Assembly: GCF_943734655.1 (NCBI RefSeq)
Contig: NC_071354.1
Span: 139,548,642-139,612,641, forward strand
Direction of reading: 5' to 3'
DNA from: Sabethes cyaneus
Lineage: Eukaryota > Arthropoda > Insecta > Diptera > Culicidae
DNA length: 64,000 nt
Shown in pieces: positions 11,761-24,016 of the stretch. The notes beneath the pieces are model-generated. The model made no database searches. It was given only the letters and a program-made list of their open reading frames with translations, and was not told the origin of the DNA. How positions within the stretch are numbered: position 1 is the stretch's first letter; every line of letters begins with the position of its first letter. Made by a program: the position numbers and the translations under genes.

Positions 11761-12764
11761 GGCGTCGAAAGAAGAGCAGGTGCGAAAAGCAATTGTGTGC
11801 GGACGCAATGAAAATCCGGATCTCTCGTTAAGAAAACTTGCCAAAAAGCTTGGATTTCCTCCAAGCACTCCCAAGAAATATTTTTGTTGTATAATAGCTT
11901 ATCAAGCACTTGTTCCACGTGAATTAGCTGTACAATAGTTTAATAAGCTATTACACAACAAAAATGTTACTTGGGCTGTTCATAGTGTTTTAAAATCGTT
12001 CGATACGCGCTTGACAACAGCTAGGAAGAAGGGAACTGGAATAAAAACGGATCTGAGGAACCACCACAAGGATGCGAAGGTAAAACAAATATTAAGAAGG
12101 AGACCAGATATTTCTGTACGTACCATTGTAAAATAAAAATGTCGCCAACATTCGTGCACACTTCTAAGCAACGACAAGGCATGAAGTCTTTCAAGGTGAG
12201 GATTGTGCCAAACCGTAATGATAAGCAAAATACGACGGCCAAAACACGCGCTCGTAAGCTTTATCGTGTAAATATTCACGAAGTTTCCATGCCTTATAAT
12301 GGACGATTAAACGTATGTCTTAGAAGACTTTAAACAGTTTCCTGGTATGTCTTTTTACACTGCCAAGAAACGGAATGGCGTTGCAGAGCATTTTAGGACA
12401 AAGAAGAAAGCCAAGTTCTCCAAAAATATTTAGTATAGCGGCCATATGCAGCTGTGGTCGAGCAAGCAAAAGTTACATCACTACGGGAACGGTTAACAAG
12501 GAAATATACCGTGAAGAATGCCTGCAGAAACGATTGTTACCGTTCCTACGCAGCCATGATGTACCCTCGCTGTTTTGGCCTGATTTGGCATCCTGTCACT
12601 ACGCCAAAGATGTTTTGGAATGGTATAATGCTAATAGAGTCCATATTGTACCGGAGGAGGCGAATCCACCTAACTGTCCAGACTTACGCCCCATCGCCCG
12701 GTATTGGGATTTGGTGAAGAGAGAGCTGTCCCAACAACAAGCAACAACTATAGATAAATTTTGA
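11761..12764 (+). pseudogene. ITmD37E mariner transposase pseudogene
   Basis: Begins with an ATG at 11761 (MASKEEQVRKAIVCGRNENP...). An early helix-turn-helix part ends at a 106-bp insertion (11870-11975), after which VLKSFDTRLTTARKKGTG and ILRRRPDISVRTIV continue. A frameshift follows. The region expected to carry the first catalytic Asp (MDDETY in relatives) has been deleted around 12325. The last open stretch (12375-12764) has ICSCGRASKSYITTGTVN, FWPDLASCHYAKDVLEWY with the second Asp intact, and LRPIARYWDLVK, where the usual catalytic Glu is Ala. Mariner transposases excise and insert DNA at TA dinucleotides; this copy lacks two of its three catalytic residues and cannot be active. Confidence 0.85.
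11870..11975. mobile_element. 106-bp hairpin MITE inside the mariner transposase
   Basis: Starts CCCAAGAAATATTTTTGTTG and ends with the complement of CCCAAGTAACATTTTTGTTG, giving inverted arms of about 32 bp that differ at only three positions. The transposase frame (PPST|VHSVLK) resumes directly after it, so it is a clean insertion. The flanking duplication appears to be only CT, although one or two more bases cannot be excluded. Confidence 0.8.
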
Positions 12765-13002
12765 AAATCTTGGACAAACGCAGCTAATTGGTTGCCAACA
12801 AGTCTGCACTGACCCTCCTGGCAAGGGTAAACTCCAAAGTTCGCCAATTTGTCATGTAGACCAAATAAGTAATATTAATTTGTTTGATACTTATTAATGA
12901 TGCACACATAAATGATTTAAAATTGTTTCATGGATTAAACTTCTAGCAAATTTGTTTTATTGCAAAACTGTGGTGTCCAGATTTTGTCGCGAACAAGCCT
13001 TA

Positions 13003-13404
13003 CAAAATATAAATTTATTTTAGCTTTGAGCTACTCAAACAAAGGTGATCGCTGCAAGGATTCTTTATCCCTGCAACTATCCGCACAATGCCGTTTAATC
13101 ACGATTCTTACATTTAGTATATTCAGTTGAGTTTGGTTGCCCGAGGACGCAACTGCATCTATATGGTTAGGCATGCCACAACGACAACAGTGCGAAAAAT
13201 GTTATTTAGATATGGCAACATTGGAATTCTCATGCACTTGCTTCTTGACGCGCACCTACGGGAAAGTCCCATTATAAACAAAGGTCATTCTCCGCTAAGA
13301 TTCAAAATTTAACGACTTTTGATTGCCTTGACGCCTCTGAGTCCATAGGCTCTTGACGCGCATCGGTTCGGTTGTTTCGTTTTCACGCTTACTGCTGTTG
13401 CTAC
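13003..13404. other. Unassigned DNA
   Basis: No gene or repeat recognised; short ORFs only. Confidence 0.35.
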
Positions 13405-14055
13405 CGGTTTCAAAGTCAATGTAGCAAACACCAAGACTAACTTCACAGTACCTTTCAATATCTTGGTGGCCAGACAACACCCGATGGTGGTACACGGATC
13501 AGGAAGGCCAGGGGTGCCTTTGAAGGTCTGCGAAACATTTGGTGCACCAGGTCACTCTACACGCAAAAACCCGAATTTTCAGTTCAAACGCTAAATCCGT
13601 ACTGCTGTATGCCTGCGAAACGTGGTGCGTGTCAGCGGAAACAACGCAACAACTGCAGGTATTTATAAATCGGTGCCTGCGATATATCATTCGTGCCTGC
13701 TAGCCTGACAACTGGATATCCAATGAGCAGCTCCATCGTCGATATCATCAACGGCCGATAGCAAACGAAATTCGTGAACGTAGGTGGAAGTGGACCGGTC
13801 AATCCTTGAGGAAAGGAGCGAACGAGATCTGCAGAGAAGTACTCGACTGGAATCCGAACGGACAGCGTAGAAGAGGTAGACCCAGAGGCTTATGGCGATG
13901 CAGCTTAGCCAACCATATCCAGGCTGTAGACGAGAACCTGTCCTGATAACAGGTAAAAGCTATGGCGGATAACTGTCAACAGTGGAGATCTCTGATTTCA
14001 TTCCATGTTCTACCGGACCGGAGGACATGAACACATAGGTAAGTAAGTAAGTAAG
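13405..14055 (+). pseudogene. LINE reverse-transcriptase C-terminus and 3' end
   Basis: Plus-strand reading with several frameshifts: INVANTK-like start, then TRIRKARGAFEGLRNIW, KIRVF, CETWCVSVETTQQLQ, FINRCLRYIIRA, NEIRERRWKWTGQSLRKGAN, EICREVLDWNP and RRRGRPRGLWR, then a tail ending in (GTAA)n at 14038-14055. This is the conserved region downstream of the reverse transcriptase in a family of non-LTR retrotransposons that is common in arthropods. The element is 5'-truncated, as LINE copies usually are, and the short tandem tail marks the 3' end. The clade is not resolved; RTE-like or CR1-like are both possible. Confidence 0.75.
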
Positions 14056-17000
14056 TTTACTTTTGCTTAGTTTGTTTACATGGTGACTTTTAGGGACACT
14101 CGAATCGAAAACATTGGGAACGATTGAGTTTATGTAAACAACTTTTATTATTTTTTGTATCGACTTATACTAGTCATGTTTATGTACTTTCGTATGAGGA
14201 AGTAAATGTGTTTTGTTTTGTGAAGAACGAACTTTGAATCATGTAAACAAACCACTCAAAATTAACGTGTAGTCAGCCACGTAGCCAGAAGGGGGGCCCG
14301 GGGGCCCAATTTTGATTTTAACTGTTTTATATGCATATTTTTGCGTTTATAACTACAATACATCAAATGTATTATAATGTATTATATTTATAAGCAGTAA
14401 GATATGCATATAATGTATTAGGAGCTACGTGTAGTTAATAATTTATAAACCATTTCAATGACTAAACACTACAATTGTACGTCTTTTTCTGTCAATTCAG
14501 TGTTAATATTAAATTAAGTTCCAGTAATCATGCCTTCAATGTCTTGTCGAAGCAGTAAACAATCGCATAAAATGCGCAGTTCAATTTTATTGTAATCTTC
14601 ACATAAACTTAATGGTATTACATACATTGGTATCAGATTTCGACCCGAAGTGCCCAAGCGCTTCCTTCCAGGACAGCCAGCTCACTTAACTCGCATAGCA
14701 AGAAGAACCGACAAGTGTCGCCAAATGAACCGGTAATTTACCTGAATTATTGATGACGCAAACATTTATCTATCCCCGCACAGTCGGACGCGGGGAATGA
14801 CAGTTTACCCCACTCGTAAGAACGAGACCGGAGGTAACTCGTATCTAGCTCAGAACGTAAAATTTGCTCAATCATTAATCCATCTTTGCGCTGCCTGAAA
14901 GGGGGTTATGCCTTCCGAGCATCAAGTCAGTGTTAGGATAAAGAGTCACCGACGACGGAACGGTCGGTAGCAAGAAACAGATCATGTTGTTTCTTGGAGA
15001 CATAGATTCTCAAGTGATTAGCTGAACTGGTAATTAATTTAGAAAGCTCTATTAGGAAAATGCGGCACAACACAGCAACGACCACTACTGATGGGGTTGC
15101 CAGGAGGAAGAAGTTTCGTTTAAGCTTGCCGCAATTTGTGTTGTGGAAGCACCACTCACATGGTTTGAGTGGCTCCATAAATGTCAATTAACGAGACTGC
15201 TAGCGTCTGGCCCAAGACCAGTACTGGTAGAGATTCAAAGAAGCAGATAGATTTCCGAGGCTTTCTTAGTGAAGCTTAGGCTTGGCTCAAGCAGGCTATT
15301 CGTTTCATTTACAACGTTATATCCTTGATAAGTTTTGGTGCCGTTTAGCGTTCTGCAATAGACTCTTTCTTTTTTTGTTGTGCGGTTTAGTTGATTTGAT
15401 TACAATTGAATGTGTTTTTGAGCATTAGAATCGAAAACTGAAAGCAATGCCGTTGTTTCTTTTAGCAAAACAGCTCTAGTGTCAGAAGCCAATTACGAAG
15501 GAATGAAATCTGATAATTTTGGTTTATACGGGTTACAATATATGCTACACAGATAAGAGTCAATTATTTTATCAAGCGTCTAGGCTAATAGTTTGTGACC
15601 ACAACCATGAAATTGCGGTCTCTTATTTTCAGTGCATCTTTAGTTATTTCAGATAGTTTTTCAAAGCCATATTCAGTGAAAACGATATTTTAATAAATTA
15701 TTTTCTTGAAACATTTTCATTTGTCAAGTAACAACATTCTTTTTGTAATACCCTGCATATATTGAGGAGATTCTATTTTACCTAATATAGTTAGTTGACC
15801 CCAAAGGAATAACCATGTGCAAGGCTTAAAAACGTTACAAACAACATTCCATCCGGGCGAACATATAAAAGAGCAACTATCATTCTATAGAGAAAAGTAT
15901 CTTCCAAAGTTTCTATTTACAATAATTCTATAGCAATCCCTGCTCTCGTTGAACCTATTCCCCCATAATAAAATAGGTAACTTGATCTCGAACTGGCTTG
16001 GAGAAGGCGGTGAAGGCCGAAACCACCCCCAGCTCTGAAGCATGTCGAATGACATATCGACCGTTCATCCCTGCCTGCAATCAACAAATCTACACACTCT
16101 CGTACACACGGCAATCTAGTGCAAAACGAGGACTTAAAGAAGCCGTCCTGGTTTTCCTGTACAAGGCAAAGGAATTTGTCTATTTACTTTTCGAATCCGG
16201 GTCGTCTTTTCCGGGCTTACCGAGTATGAATATTTGGAATGTGATGGAATGCCTCAATGGCTTAGCTAGTCAACTTGTCGTTCCACAAGATTTCCAGGTG
16301 TGATTGTGGATTGCATTTCCTCTTCCATATGCAAATTCAGTGACCAACACATGGACCTGTTGGATGAAAGGGTAAAGAAAAATCTAACCGCTTCAAAAGG
16401 AAATTCAATTTGTTTTCCTGCTTAGAGATGTGATTAGATATTCCCTTTTCCAATTGTCAATATTTTCAATGTTCGTACCAGTAACTTTCATCTGTTCCTG
16501 ACAACGATTATGGACATCAAAACCGCAACATATGCTAAACCTTTCAGTGGCATAAATCCCGATTCGCCACAAATTCGCTGCGAACTGCATCAAATTTCCT
16601 CTCGCATAGCTCGACCGTTGCGGGGTGGCCCATTAAAACACATTCCTTCAATTAAAATTTCATACCGCAACCACCAATCACAATAAAACTGCAGACATAT
16701 CGCAAGAACAATTTAATCTCGTCGGGTCTAGGCTCTGTTGCAGCAATAGTAGTAGTACCATTCATTGCACAAGGGCTCACACGTACGATCTAATGTACAA
16801 TCCTACATATGCATCCATGAGCCTACAACCTGCCTGCATGTTGAATTGCTGCGGCGAAAGCAAAATTTCCTTCATATCAGTTGCTTCTCACCACCCAACT
16901 AGAACTTCTTCACTGCTGCAGGATTCAACAAGAGAAGCGTACTTTCTGTTTATAGCTAGTACTATAGAGGCGTTGCGTGGATGCACCAGTTACACACAAA

Positions 17001-17625
17001 AGTTCATTGTTGTGAAATGATATCAATTCTGAAACATAATAGTTTGTTTACCGACGAGAAAGTGAGAAAAACGTCGTATAAAGGTAGCTTTTAAATAAAA
17101 CGTTGTCATAACTTCCTTGATGGATTTGGAATTCGACTAAGAAGCTTTCCGTTATTTTCCGTTAGCGTGATTATGCTCGAAATTTAGAAGAAAACTTAAT
17201 TAAGAAAATAACACCAGATATGTAAATCTTGCAATGCGAAAACCTACACAAAAAATTTACTGGTTCAAAAAATTAGCAATACATAAATGTTGTTAATAAT
17301 GGAAACATTTGGGTGTCACTACTTTTGAAATCTTGCCTTTGCCAGCTATCTCTGCCAGTCATGAACTAGGTAGCGAGCTCTTTCGGCGTCGTCGCTGTCG
17401 CGTCGGTTTCAATAGACCACAAAGCTCATAGAAATATGTAGGTATCTATAAGTGCAGCTCTCCAACAACTACCCCCCTTTCACTCTACTGGAACACGCAT
17501 CAGGCAAAACCTCAGAACAACACAAGTGATCAGAAAGGGTTGAAATACTACTGTTCAAATATCATTCAGAAACACGTTAGAAATCTTTTGTATTTCATCA
17601 TTCTTTGAATCATCGGTTATTCTAT
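14056..17625. other. Unassigned DNA, no gene supported
   Basis: Includes a G/C run at about 14288-14310 and GC-richer text at 14640-15230. The ORFs (for example 14933-15187 minus, 15998-16303 plus) are short, overlap in several frames and show no known motif. Could hold old transposon debris or scattered regulatory DNA. Confidence 0.4.
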
Positions 17626-18083
17626 CCGTTGGTTCTTTGAGTCTTCGATTCTTCGATTCTTCGATTCTTCGATTCTTCGATTCTTCGATTCCTCGATTCT
17701 TCGATTCTTCGATTGTTCCATTCTTCGATTGTTCGATTGTTCGATCTACGATTCTTCGATTCTTCGATTCTTCAATTCTTCGATTCTTCGATTCTTCGAT
17801 TCTTCGATTCTTCGATTCTTCGATTTTTCGATTCTTCGATTCTTCGATTCCTCGATTCTTCGATTCTTTAATTCTTCGATTCTTCGATTCTTCGATTCTT
17901 TAATTCTTCGATTCTTCGATTCTTCGATTCTTCGATTCTTCGATTCTTCGATTCTTCGATTCTTCGATTCTTCGATTCTTCGATTGTTCGATTGCTCGAC
18001 TGTTGGATTGTTGGATTGTTCGATTCTTCGATTCTTCGATTCTTCGATTCTTCGATTCTTCGATTCTTCGATTCTTCGATTCT

Positions 18084-18208
18084 TCGATTCCTCGATTCCT
18101 CGATTCCTCGATTCCTCGATTCCTCGATTCCTCGATTCCTCGATTCCTCGATTCCTCGATTCCTCGATTCCTCGATTCCTCGATTCCTCGATTCCTCGAT
18201 TCCTCGAT
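18084..18208. repeat. Homogenised CGATTCCT sub-block
   Basis: About 15 consecutive units share the same T-to-C change in the seventh position. This points to local expansion of one variant unit, by slippage or unequal exchange, inside the larger array. Confidence 0.9.
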
Positions 18209-18648
18209 TCTTCGATTCTTCGATTCCTCGATTCCTCGATTCCTCGATTCCTCGATTCTTCGATTCTTCGATTCTTCGATTCTTCGATTCTTCAATTCTT
18301 CGATTCTTCGATTCTTCGATTCTCCGATTCTTCGATTCTTCGATTCTTCGATTCTTTGATTCTTCGATTCTTCGATTCTTCGATTCTTCGATTCTTCGAT
18401 TCTTCGATTCTTCGATTCTTCGATTCTTCGATTCTTCGATTCTTCGATTCTTCGATTCTTCGATTCTTCGATTCTTCGATTCTTTGATTCTTCGATTCTT
18501 CGATTCTTCAATTCTTCGATTCTTCGATTCTTCGATTCTTCGATTCTTCGATTCTTCAATTCTTCGATTCTTCGATTCTTCGATTCTTCGATTCTTTGAT
18601 TCTTAGATTCTTCGATTCTTCGATTTTTCGATTCTTCGATTCTCCAAT

Positions 18649-18913
18649 CCTTCGGTTTTTTAATTCTGCGTTTCTTCAATTCTTTGATTTTACAATTTTT
18701 CAATTCTTCGACTTTTCGATTCTTCGACAATTTGCTTCTTTGGTTATTCAATTCTGCAGTTTCGCAAGTTAAGTTCCTTGATTTTTCGATTCTTTGACCA
18801 TTTGATATATTTAGGGATTGCGATTTTCAGATTCTTCAATTCTACGATTCCTCGCTTCTTCGATTGTTTGAAATTTCGATTTCTCAATTCTTCGACTCTT
18901 TCATACGACGATT
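18649..18913. repeat. Higher-order duplicate, copy 1
   Basis: A degenerate non-repeating stretch (starting CCTTCGGTTTTTTAATTCTG) that recurs almost unchanged 710 bp to the right at 19359-19623. The two copies share landmarks such as TTTGATATATTTAGGGATTG. Confidence 0.9.
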
Positions 18914-19358
18914 TTCAATTTTTCAATTTTGCAATCAAAGATCTTAGAATTTTTTAATTTTTTGATTCTTCGATTATTCGGTCTTTGAATGCTTCGATTC
19001 TTCGATTGTTCGATTGTTCGATTCTTCGATTGTTCGATTCTTCGATTCTTCGATTCTTTAATTCTTCGATTCTTCGATTCTTCGATTCTTCGATTCTTCG
19101 ATTCTTCGATTTTTCGATTCTTCTATTCTTCGATATTTGATTCTTCGATTCTTCGATTCTTCGATTCTTCAATTCTTCAATTCTTCGATACTTCGATTCT
19201 TCGATTCTTCAATACTTCGATTTTTCGATTCTTCAATTCTTCGATTCTTCGATTCTTCGATTCTTCGATTCTTCGATTCTTCGATTCTTCGATTCTTCGA
19301 TTCTTCGATTCTTCGATTCTTCGATTCTTCGATTCTTCGATTCTTCTATTCTTCGATT

Positions 19359-19623
19359 CCTTCGGTTTTTTAATTCTGCGTTTCTTCAATTCTTTGATTT
19401 TACAATTTTTCAATTCTTCGACTTTTCGATTCTTCGACAATTTGCTTCTTTGGTTATACAATTCGTCAGTTTCGAAAGTTAAGTTCCTAGGTTTTTTGAT
19501 TCTTTGACCATTTGATATATTTAGGGATTGCGATTTTCAGATTCTTCAATTCTACGATTCCTCGATTCTTCGATTGTTTCAAATTTCGATTTCTCAATTC
19601 TTCGACTCTTTCATTCGACGATT
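19359..19623. repeat. Higher-order duplicate, copy 2
   Basis: Second copy of 18649-18913, about 265 bp with only a few differences. A 710-bp block of the array was evidently duplicated in tandem after the degenerate segment had formed. Confidence 0.9.
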
Positions 19624-19977
19624 AATCGATTTTTCGATGCTTAATTTGCTTGATGTTTTTAGTTCTTCGATTCTCTGATTCTCGGTTCTTCGATTTTTCG
19701 GTTCTACGCTCTACGTTAGATACTTCGATTTATTGAAAGAAATAACTTTGCAGATTTATTATATCTAATTTTTAAATTCTTCGAACGTCGATGTTACAAA
19801 ACTTAGATTCCTCGATTCTTCTATTTTTCGATTCTTATTTTCCACGACTCTTCGATCCTTCGAATGTTCAAACCGTAAGCTTTTCGATGTTTTGAGTTTT
19901 GATCCGTCGATTTTTCGACACATCAATTCTTCGATTCATCGTTTCTTTATTTGATTCTTTGATTCTTTGATTTTTTG

Positions 19978-20262
19978 ATTCTTCAATTCTTCAATTCTTC
20001 AATTCTTCAATTCTTCAATTCTTCAATTCTTCAATTCTTCAATTCTTCAATTCTTCAATTCTTCAATTCTTCAATTCTTCAATTCTTCAATTCTTCAATT
20101 CTTCAATTCTTCAATTCTTCAATTCTTCAATTCTTCAATTCTTCAATTCTTCAATTCTTCAATTCTTCAATTCTTCAATTCTTCAATTCTTCAATTCTTC
20201 AATTCTTCAATTCTTTAATTCTTCAATTCTTCAATTCTTCAATTCTTCAATTCTTCAATTCA
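19978..20262. repeat. Homogenised CAATTCTT sub-block
   Basis: About 35 units of CAATTCTT, of which the first 29 or so are perfect. It differs from the main unit by CG to CA, so it lacks the CpG of the parent octamer. It translates as ILQFFNSS in the plus frames. Confidence 0.95.
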
Positions 20263-21250
20263 TCAATTCTTTATTTTTAATTTTAATTCTTCCCAAATTT
20301 TCCAATTTTTTGATACTTTGAACTTTCGATGTTTCCAATTCTTAATTGTTCGATTTTTTGATTCTTTGTTTTTTCGGTTATCCGATTTTTGGATTTTTGG
20401 ATTTTTTGATTTTTCGATTCTTCGATTCTTCAATACTTTAATTCTTCGGTTCTGCGATGGATTGAGTTTACAATTCTTCGTTTCCTCGATTCTTCAATTC
20501 TTCGATTATTTAATTTTCGATTCTCAATTCTCTGATTCATCGCTTGTTCGATTCTTTATGTTTTCGATTCTCCGATGCTTCGATTCCTCAGTTGCTCGAT
20601 TCTGCGATTCTTCGACACTTGACTCCTCGGTTCTTCGATTTTTAGACTTTCGAATTTTTCGATTCTTGGATTCTTCGGTTCTTCATTTCTACGATTTTGT
20701 GGTACTCAGGTTTTTCGATTTTTAGATTCTTCATTTCTTCAGTTCTTCAGTTTTTTAATTCTCAGATTTTGTAATTTTCCGATTCTTGGATTGTTCTATT
20801 TTCAATTTTCCCAATTCTTCGATATTTTCTTCATTTGTTCTTCAATTCTTCGATTTTTAAATTCTGCGATACTTCGATTATTCAATTCTTTGATTTTTTG
20901 ATCCTTCGACTTTCGGCTTCTTCGAATCCTCAATTCTTAGATTCTTTGATTGTTCGCTTCTTTGATTATTTTGCGTTTTGCGACGGTAAATTTCGGAGGA
21001 ATATCTTACCGTTCCCAAGAAAAGAGCTCTTCGATACGTTGATTCTCTGATTCTGCTTTTTTTCGATTCTTCAGCTCCTCGATTCTTCGATACGTCAATT
21101 TTTAGATTTTTTGATTTTTCGATTCTTCGTATCCTTGATTCTTTTGTACTTCGATTCTTCGCTTTTGTTATTTTTCAATCTTTCAATTGCTCTATTTTCG
21201 ATTCCTCGATTCCTTGATTCTCTTTAATTCTTTCATGCTTCGATATTGAA

Positions 21251-24014
21251 TTTAAAGTACCAAGTTTACAAATTTACTGACTAAAGCTGGTTTCCAAACT
21301 TCAACCCTGTAGTCTTCGCAAAAATCTAACTGCAATGGACTGTCGATGAAAATCGCTACCATAACCGGTGCTTAGCCAACCGCCCGGTAAACGATAAATT
21401 GCGGAAGTGCAGGTGTTATTTGCAGCGATTCCGCCCACTGACTCGGGCCCCTATGTAGCGGATTGAAAGTCGCACTCGTAGTCGCAGGCTTCGCTTGGGC
21501 AAGAAATTGAAGGCAAAACGAAACGAAGCAGCCAGCATTTGGCATCCTGTAGCAATAATAATTAAACCTGCGATTTCTCTTACACGCCTAACGAGGACCG
21601 TATTGTCCGCACGTATTGTCCACGCGTATGCCGCCTGATAAAATCTGATCCAGCTCAAGGTTTCTCTCTTCTATGTTATTTTTATTACTTGTTAGCCGAA
21701 CCGAGTTTGCGGTTACTGCTTTGATTACATATTGATAGTTATAGATTTTGGTCTGTATTTTTTTTGCGGAAAATCAAAGAAACCTAATTTGTACGTACAG
21801 CAATCAGCAAAAAAAACTATGGTTAACAGTAAATGTAGAAAAGTTTGAACAAGAATATGAATCCATTTTTCGTTGTGTTTCGAATTTTTATCAAAGTGAC
21901 TACTAAAGTTTTATTTTCTTCTATTAGTGGAAAGTTAAACATTCAACATAAAGAGCTGCAGTAAGACTGCTTCAGCTTTGTAATTTATCGCAGTCGGTTG
22001 AAGGATTTATCTAGGAAATTTATCAAATTGAAACTGGCCTGATGTCGGAATTCACCTGCTGACCTGCTGCCGCAGCGTGAATCCAGGTGGTGCCAACCGA
22101 AAGCCTTGTCTTTGCCGCGTGGAATATATCCATAATGCTCTGTTGCGTATACCTGCAGCGTGCTCATGCATTGCCTATACGCGGTTCACTTGCTTTTATG
22201 GCGGAAGCAGACAGTTGTTATTTGAAGCCATTCAGGGGTGGTCAAGTGGGTGGCAATTTGCAATAACCAAGTGAGTGCAAATATGGGATTAATTTGCATA
22301 TCACAAACACTGCTGCGTTTGCGTTCCTGTTCTTCGTGGATAGTGCGGCTACTGTTGACCTCCTTCCTATAACGTGATGCTGGAGCTGGACTTCAATGGC
22401 TGAAGATATGGTGATTATATGCGTCCAATAACAATTATTTGCGTTTAGCCAAAATTGATGGAGACGCAAGATGTTCGGTAGGTTCAAAACACATGAGCTA
22501 TCGCTTCAGTTATACGAAATCACTCCAAGTTTCCACACCAGCTTAACCCTAGTCGGATTTCATCATCAATCGAATAGAAACCACAATCGCAATATCTCTA
22601 ATAGCGATCTTGCAGTTGCAACCAACTGAAAGGCTGAACGCCCTCCTGCTGCAGCTGCGAGCTCCGCCATGTTCCGAACATAAATGAACTGCCGCTTAGG
22701 CGCACGAAGCCACACCACACCATCAGTAGCAGCACTCAATCGAAAGTGCAGCGGACCAATATTCCGCCTGTTCACCATTTTGCCGAGTTCTTACCTTAGC
22801 CACCCACCCTATCAATCTGACAGTAGCAAACACACTTTCGGAAATTGTTTGTAATTAATATGGCTGATTTATGGCACTTCGAGATCAATCGTAAAACTGG
22901 TATCGGCTCTTCACCCCGTCCCCGTCCGCCTACCTGACTCCTGACTCCTGACTGTACAACCACTCTGCAGCCAATTGTTTTGATTTGTAGCAGAATGTTC
23001 CGATTTGAAGCCAGCAGCAACTGGATTGCTATAGCAGGTACTGAGATTTGCATCGGACCGCCGCTTTTTCCACTATACAGCATCGGCCGTGCGCTGGCCA
23101 GTGAAAACCTGCCGAGAGAGAGTGCGATGGTGTTGGAATACTTTCCGACGAGTGACCCATTTAGTAGAGTGATTCGGATCGCGAAGTGGATTGCACTGAT
23201 TGATTTATGAGTAAGATTGAGGGCGGATTTCGGTGTTTCAGCCGGGTACTACTGAAATGGATAAAACATAAGTGCTGTGTGGGTGGAGTTTCCGATTACA
23301 TGATTATTGGTAAGTGATGCTTTCTTTGTTCTGCTAGTGAAACAATCGACAGTGGAAGAGTCCAACTGAGTGTAAGGTTTTGGTAGCGCAATTTCCACGC
23401 CTACGCTGTCACTTACTAAGGCTTGTCTTTTGTATAAAAATAGTCTAAAAGATAAATCAATTCGCGACTTAAAGCTCTCGGTCTCGTAAAATAGAACTCA
23501 GCCCAACATACTTAATAATCCCTGTGTGTTTGCACTGTCACACTGCTTTTGAAGATCAGCAATTGGCACACTGTTAGTCAAAGTATGTTTAATCGGATCA
23601 CTTTTAAATTTTGACACCTATTTCTTCTTTTGGTGAAATTACAGTCTCTTTAAGTTTTTATTGCATAATTTTTGACCAATGCGACCGATGCTAATGAAAT
23701 TTGCAAATATATTCGGAGTGTGCAGACGTCTCGTTTTATAATGACACCATTGAAACAGTAAATAAAATTATGTTGGTTGAAATCTAATAGGTATTTGTAA
23801 CTTTTAGTGTGTTTTGCACGATTGTTAAATAACAATACATTATACCTTTCAAAAGAAACTAATGGTTTAAAATTGAATCGTAACGTCGAACCGCATAACA
23901 ATTCAATGGTAGATCACTAGGTAATAACACCTTTCCAATAAGCGTATTAGCGATTTGTTATTGCACAAAAACATTCAAAATGCTTTTGGATTTTTGCCTT
24001 GTGTCGCTAACTGG
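21251..24014. other. Unassigned DNA with GC-richer segment
   Basis: Between about 21400 and 23300 the base composition is more balanced and the text looks unique, unlike the flanking satellite and AT-rich DNA. No ORF shows a recognisable domain. A GGTAAGTG donor-like string at 23309 follows GC-rich text and might be the end of a non-coding exon, but nothing else supports this. Confidence 0.35.
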
Positions 24015-24016
24015 TA

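Larger units (their letters stand above)
11603..13000 (+). mobile_element. ITmD37E-type mariner, full length but dead
   Basis: TA at 11601-11602 and 13001-13002 brackets 1398 bp, the usual length of a mariner. The ends are inverted repeats beginning AGGCTTGTTCGCGACAAAAT and match for about 27 bp. The internal transposase (11761-12764) is broken by frameshifts, a deletion and a 106-bp insertion. Confidence 0.9.
17626..21250. repeat. 3.6-kb octamer satellite, (CGATTCTT)n and variants
   Basis: Nearly the whole stretch is built of the 8-bp unit CGATTCTT. There are near-perfect tracts at 17641-18645 and 18990-19350, degenerate tracts between and after them, and homogenised variant blocks CGATTCCT (18084-18208) and CAATTCTT (19978-20262). 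Because 3 units equal 24 bp or 8 codons, every forward frame reads the same octapeptide (ILRFFDSS) without stops. This explains the ORFs of 118-283 codons on both strands. They are repeat artefacts, not genes. Confidence 0.98.

Noticed and set aside
17637..19507. Long ORFs of 72-283 codons on both strands in the octamer array
   Set aside because: They are the inevitable result of an 8-bp stop-free unit read in 24-bp super-periods; no start context, domain or varied composition.
19975..20280. 101-codon ORF of ILQFFNSS repeats
   Set aside because: Translation of the (CAATTCTT)n block, not a gene.
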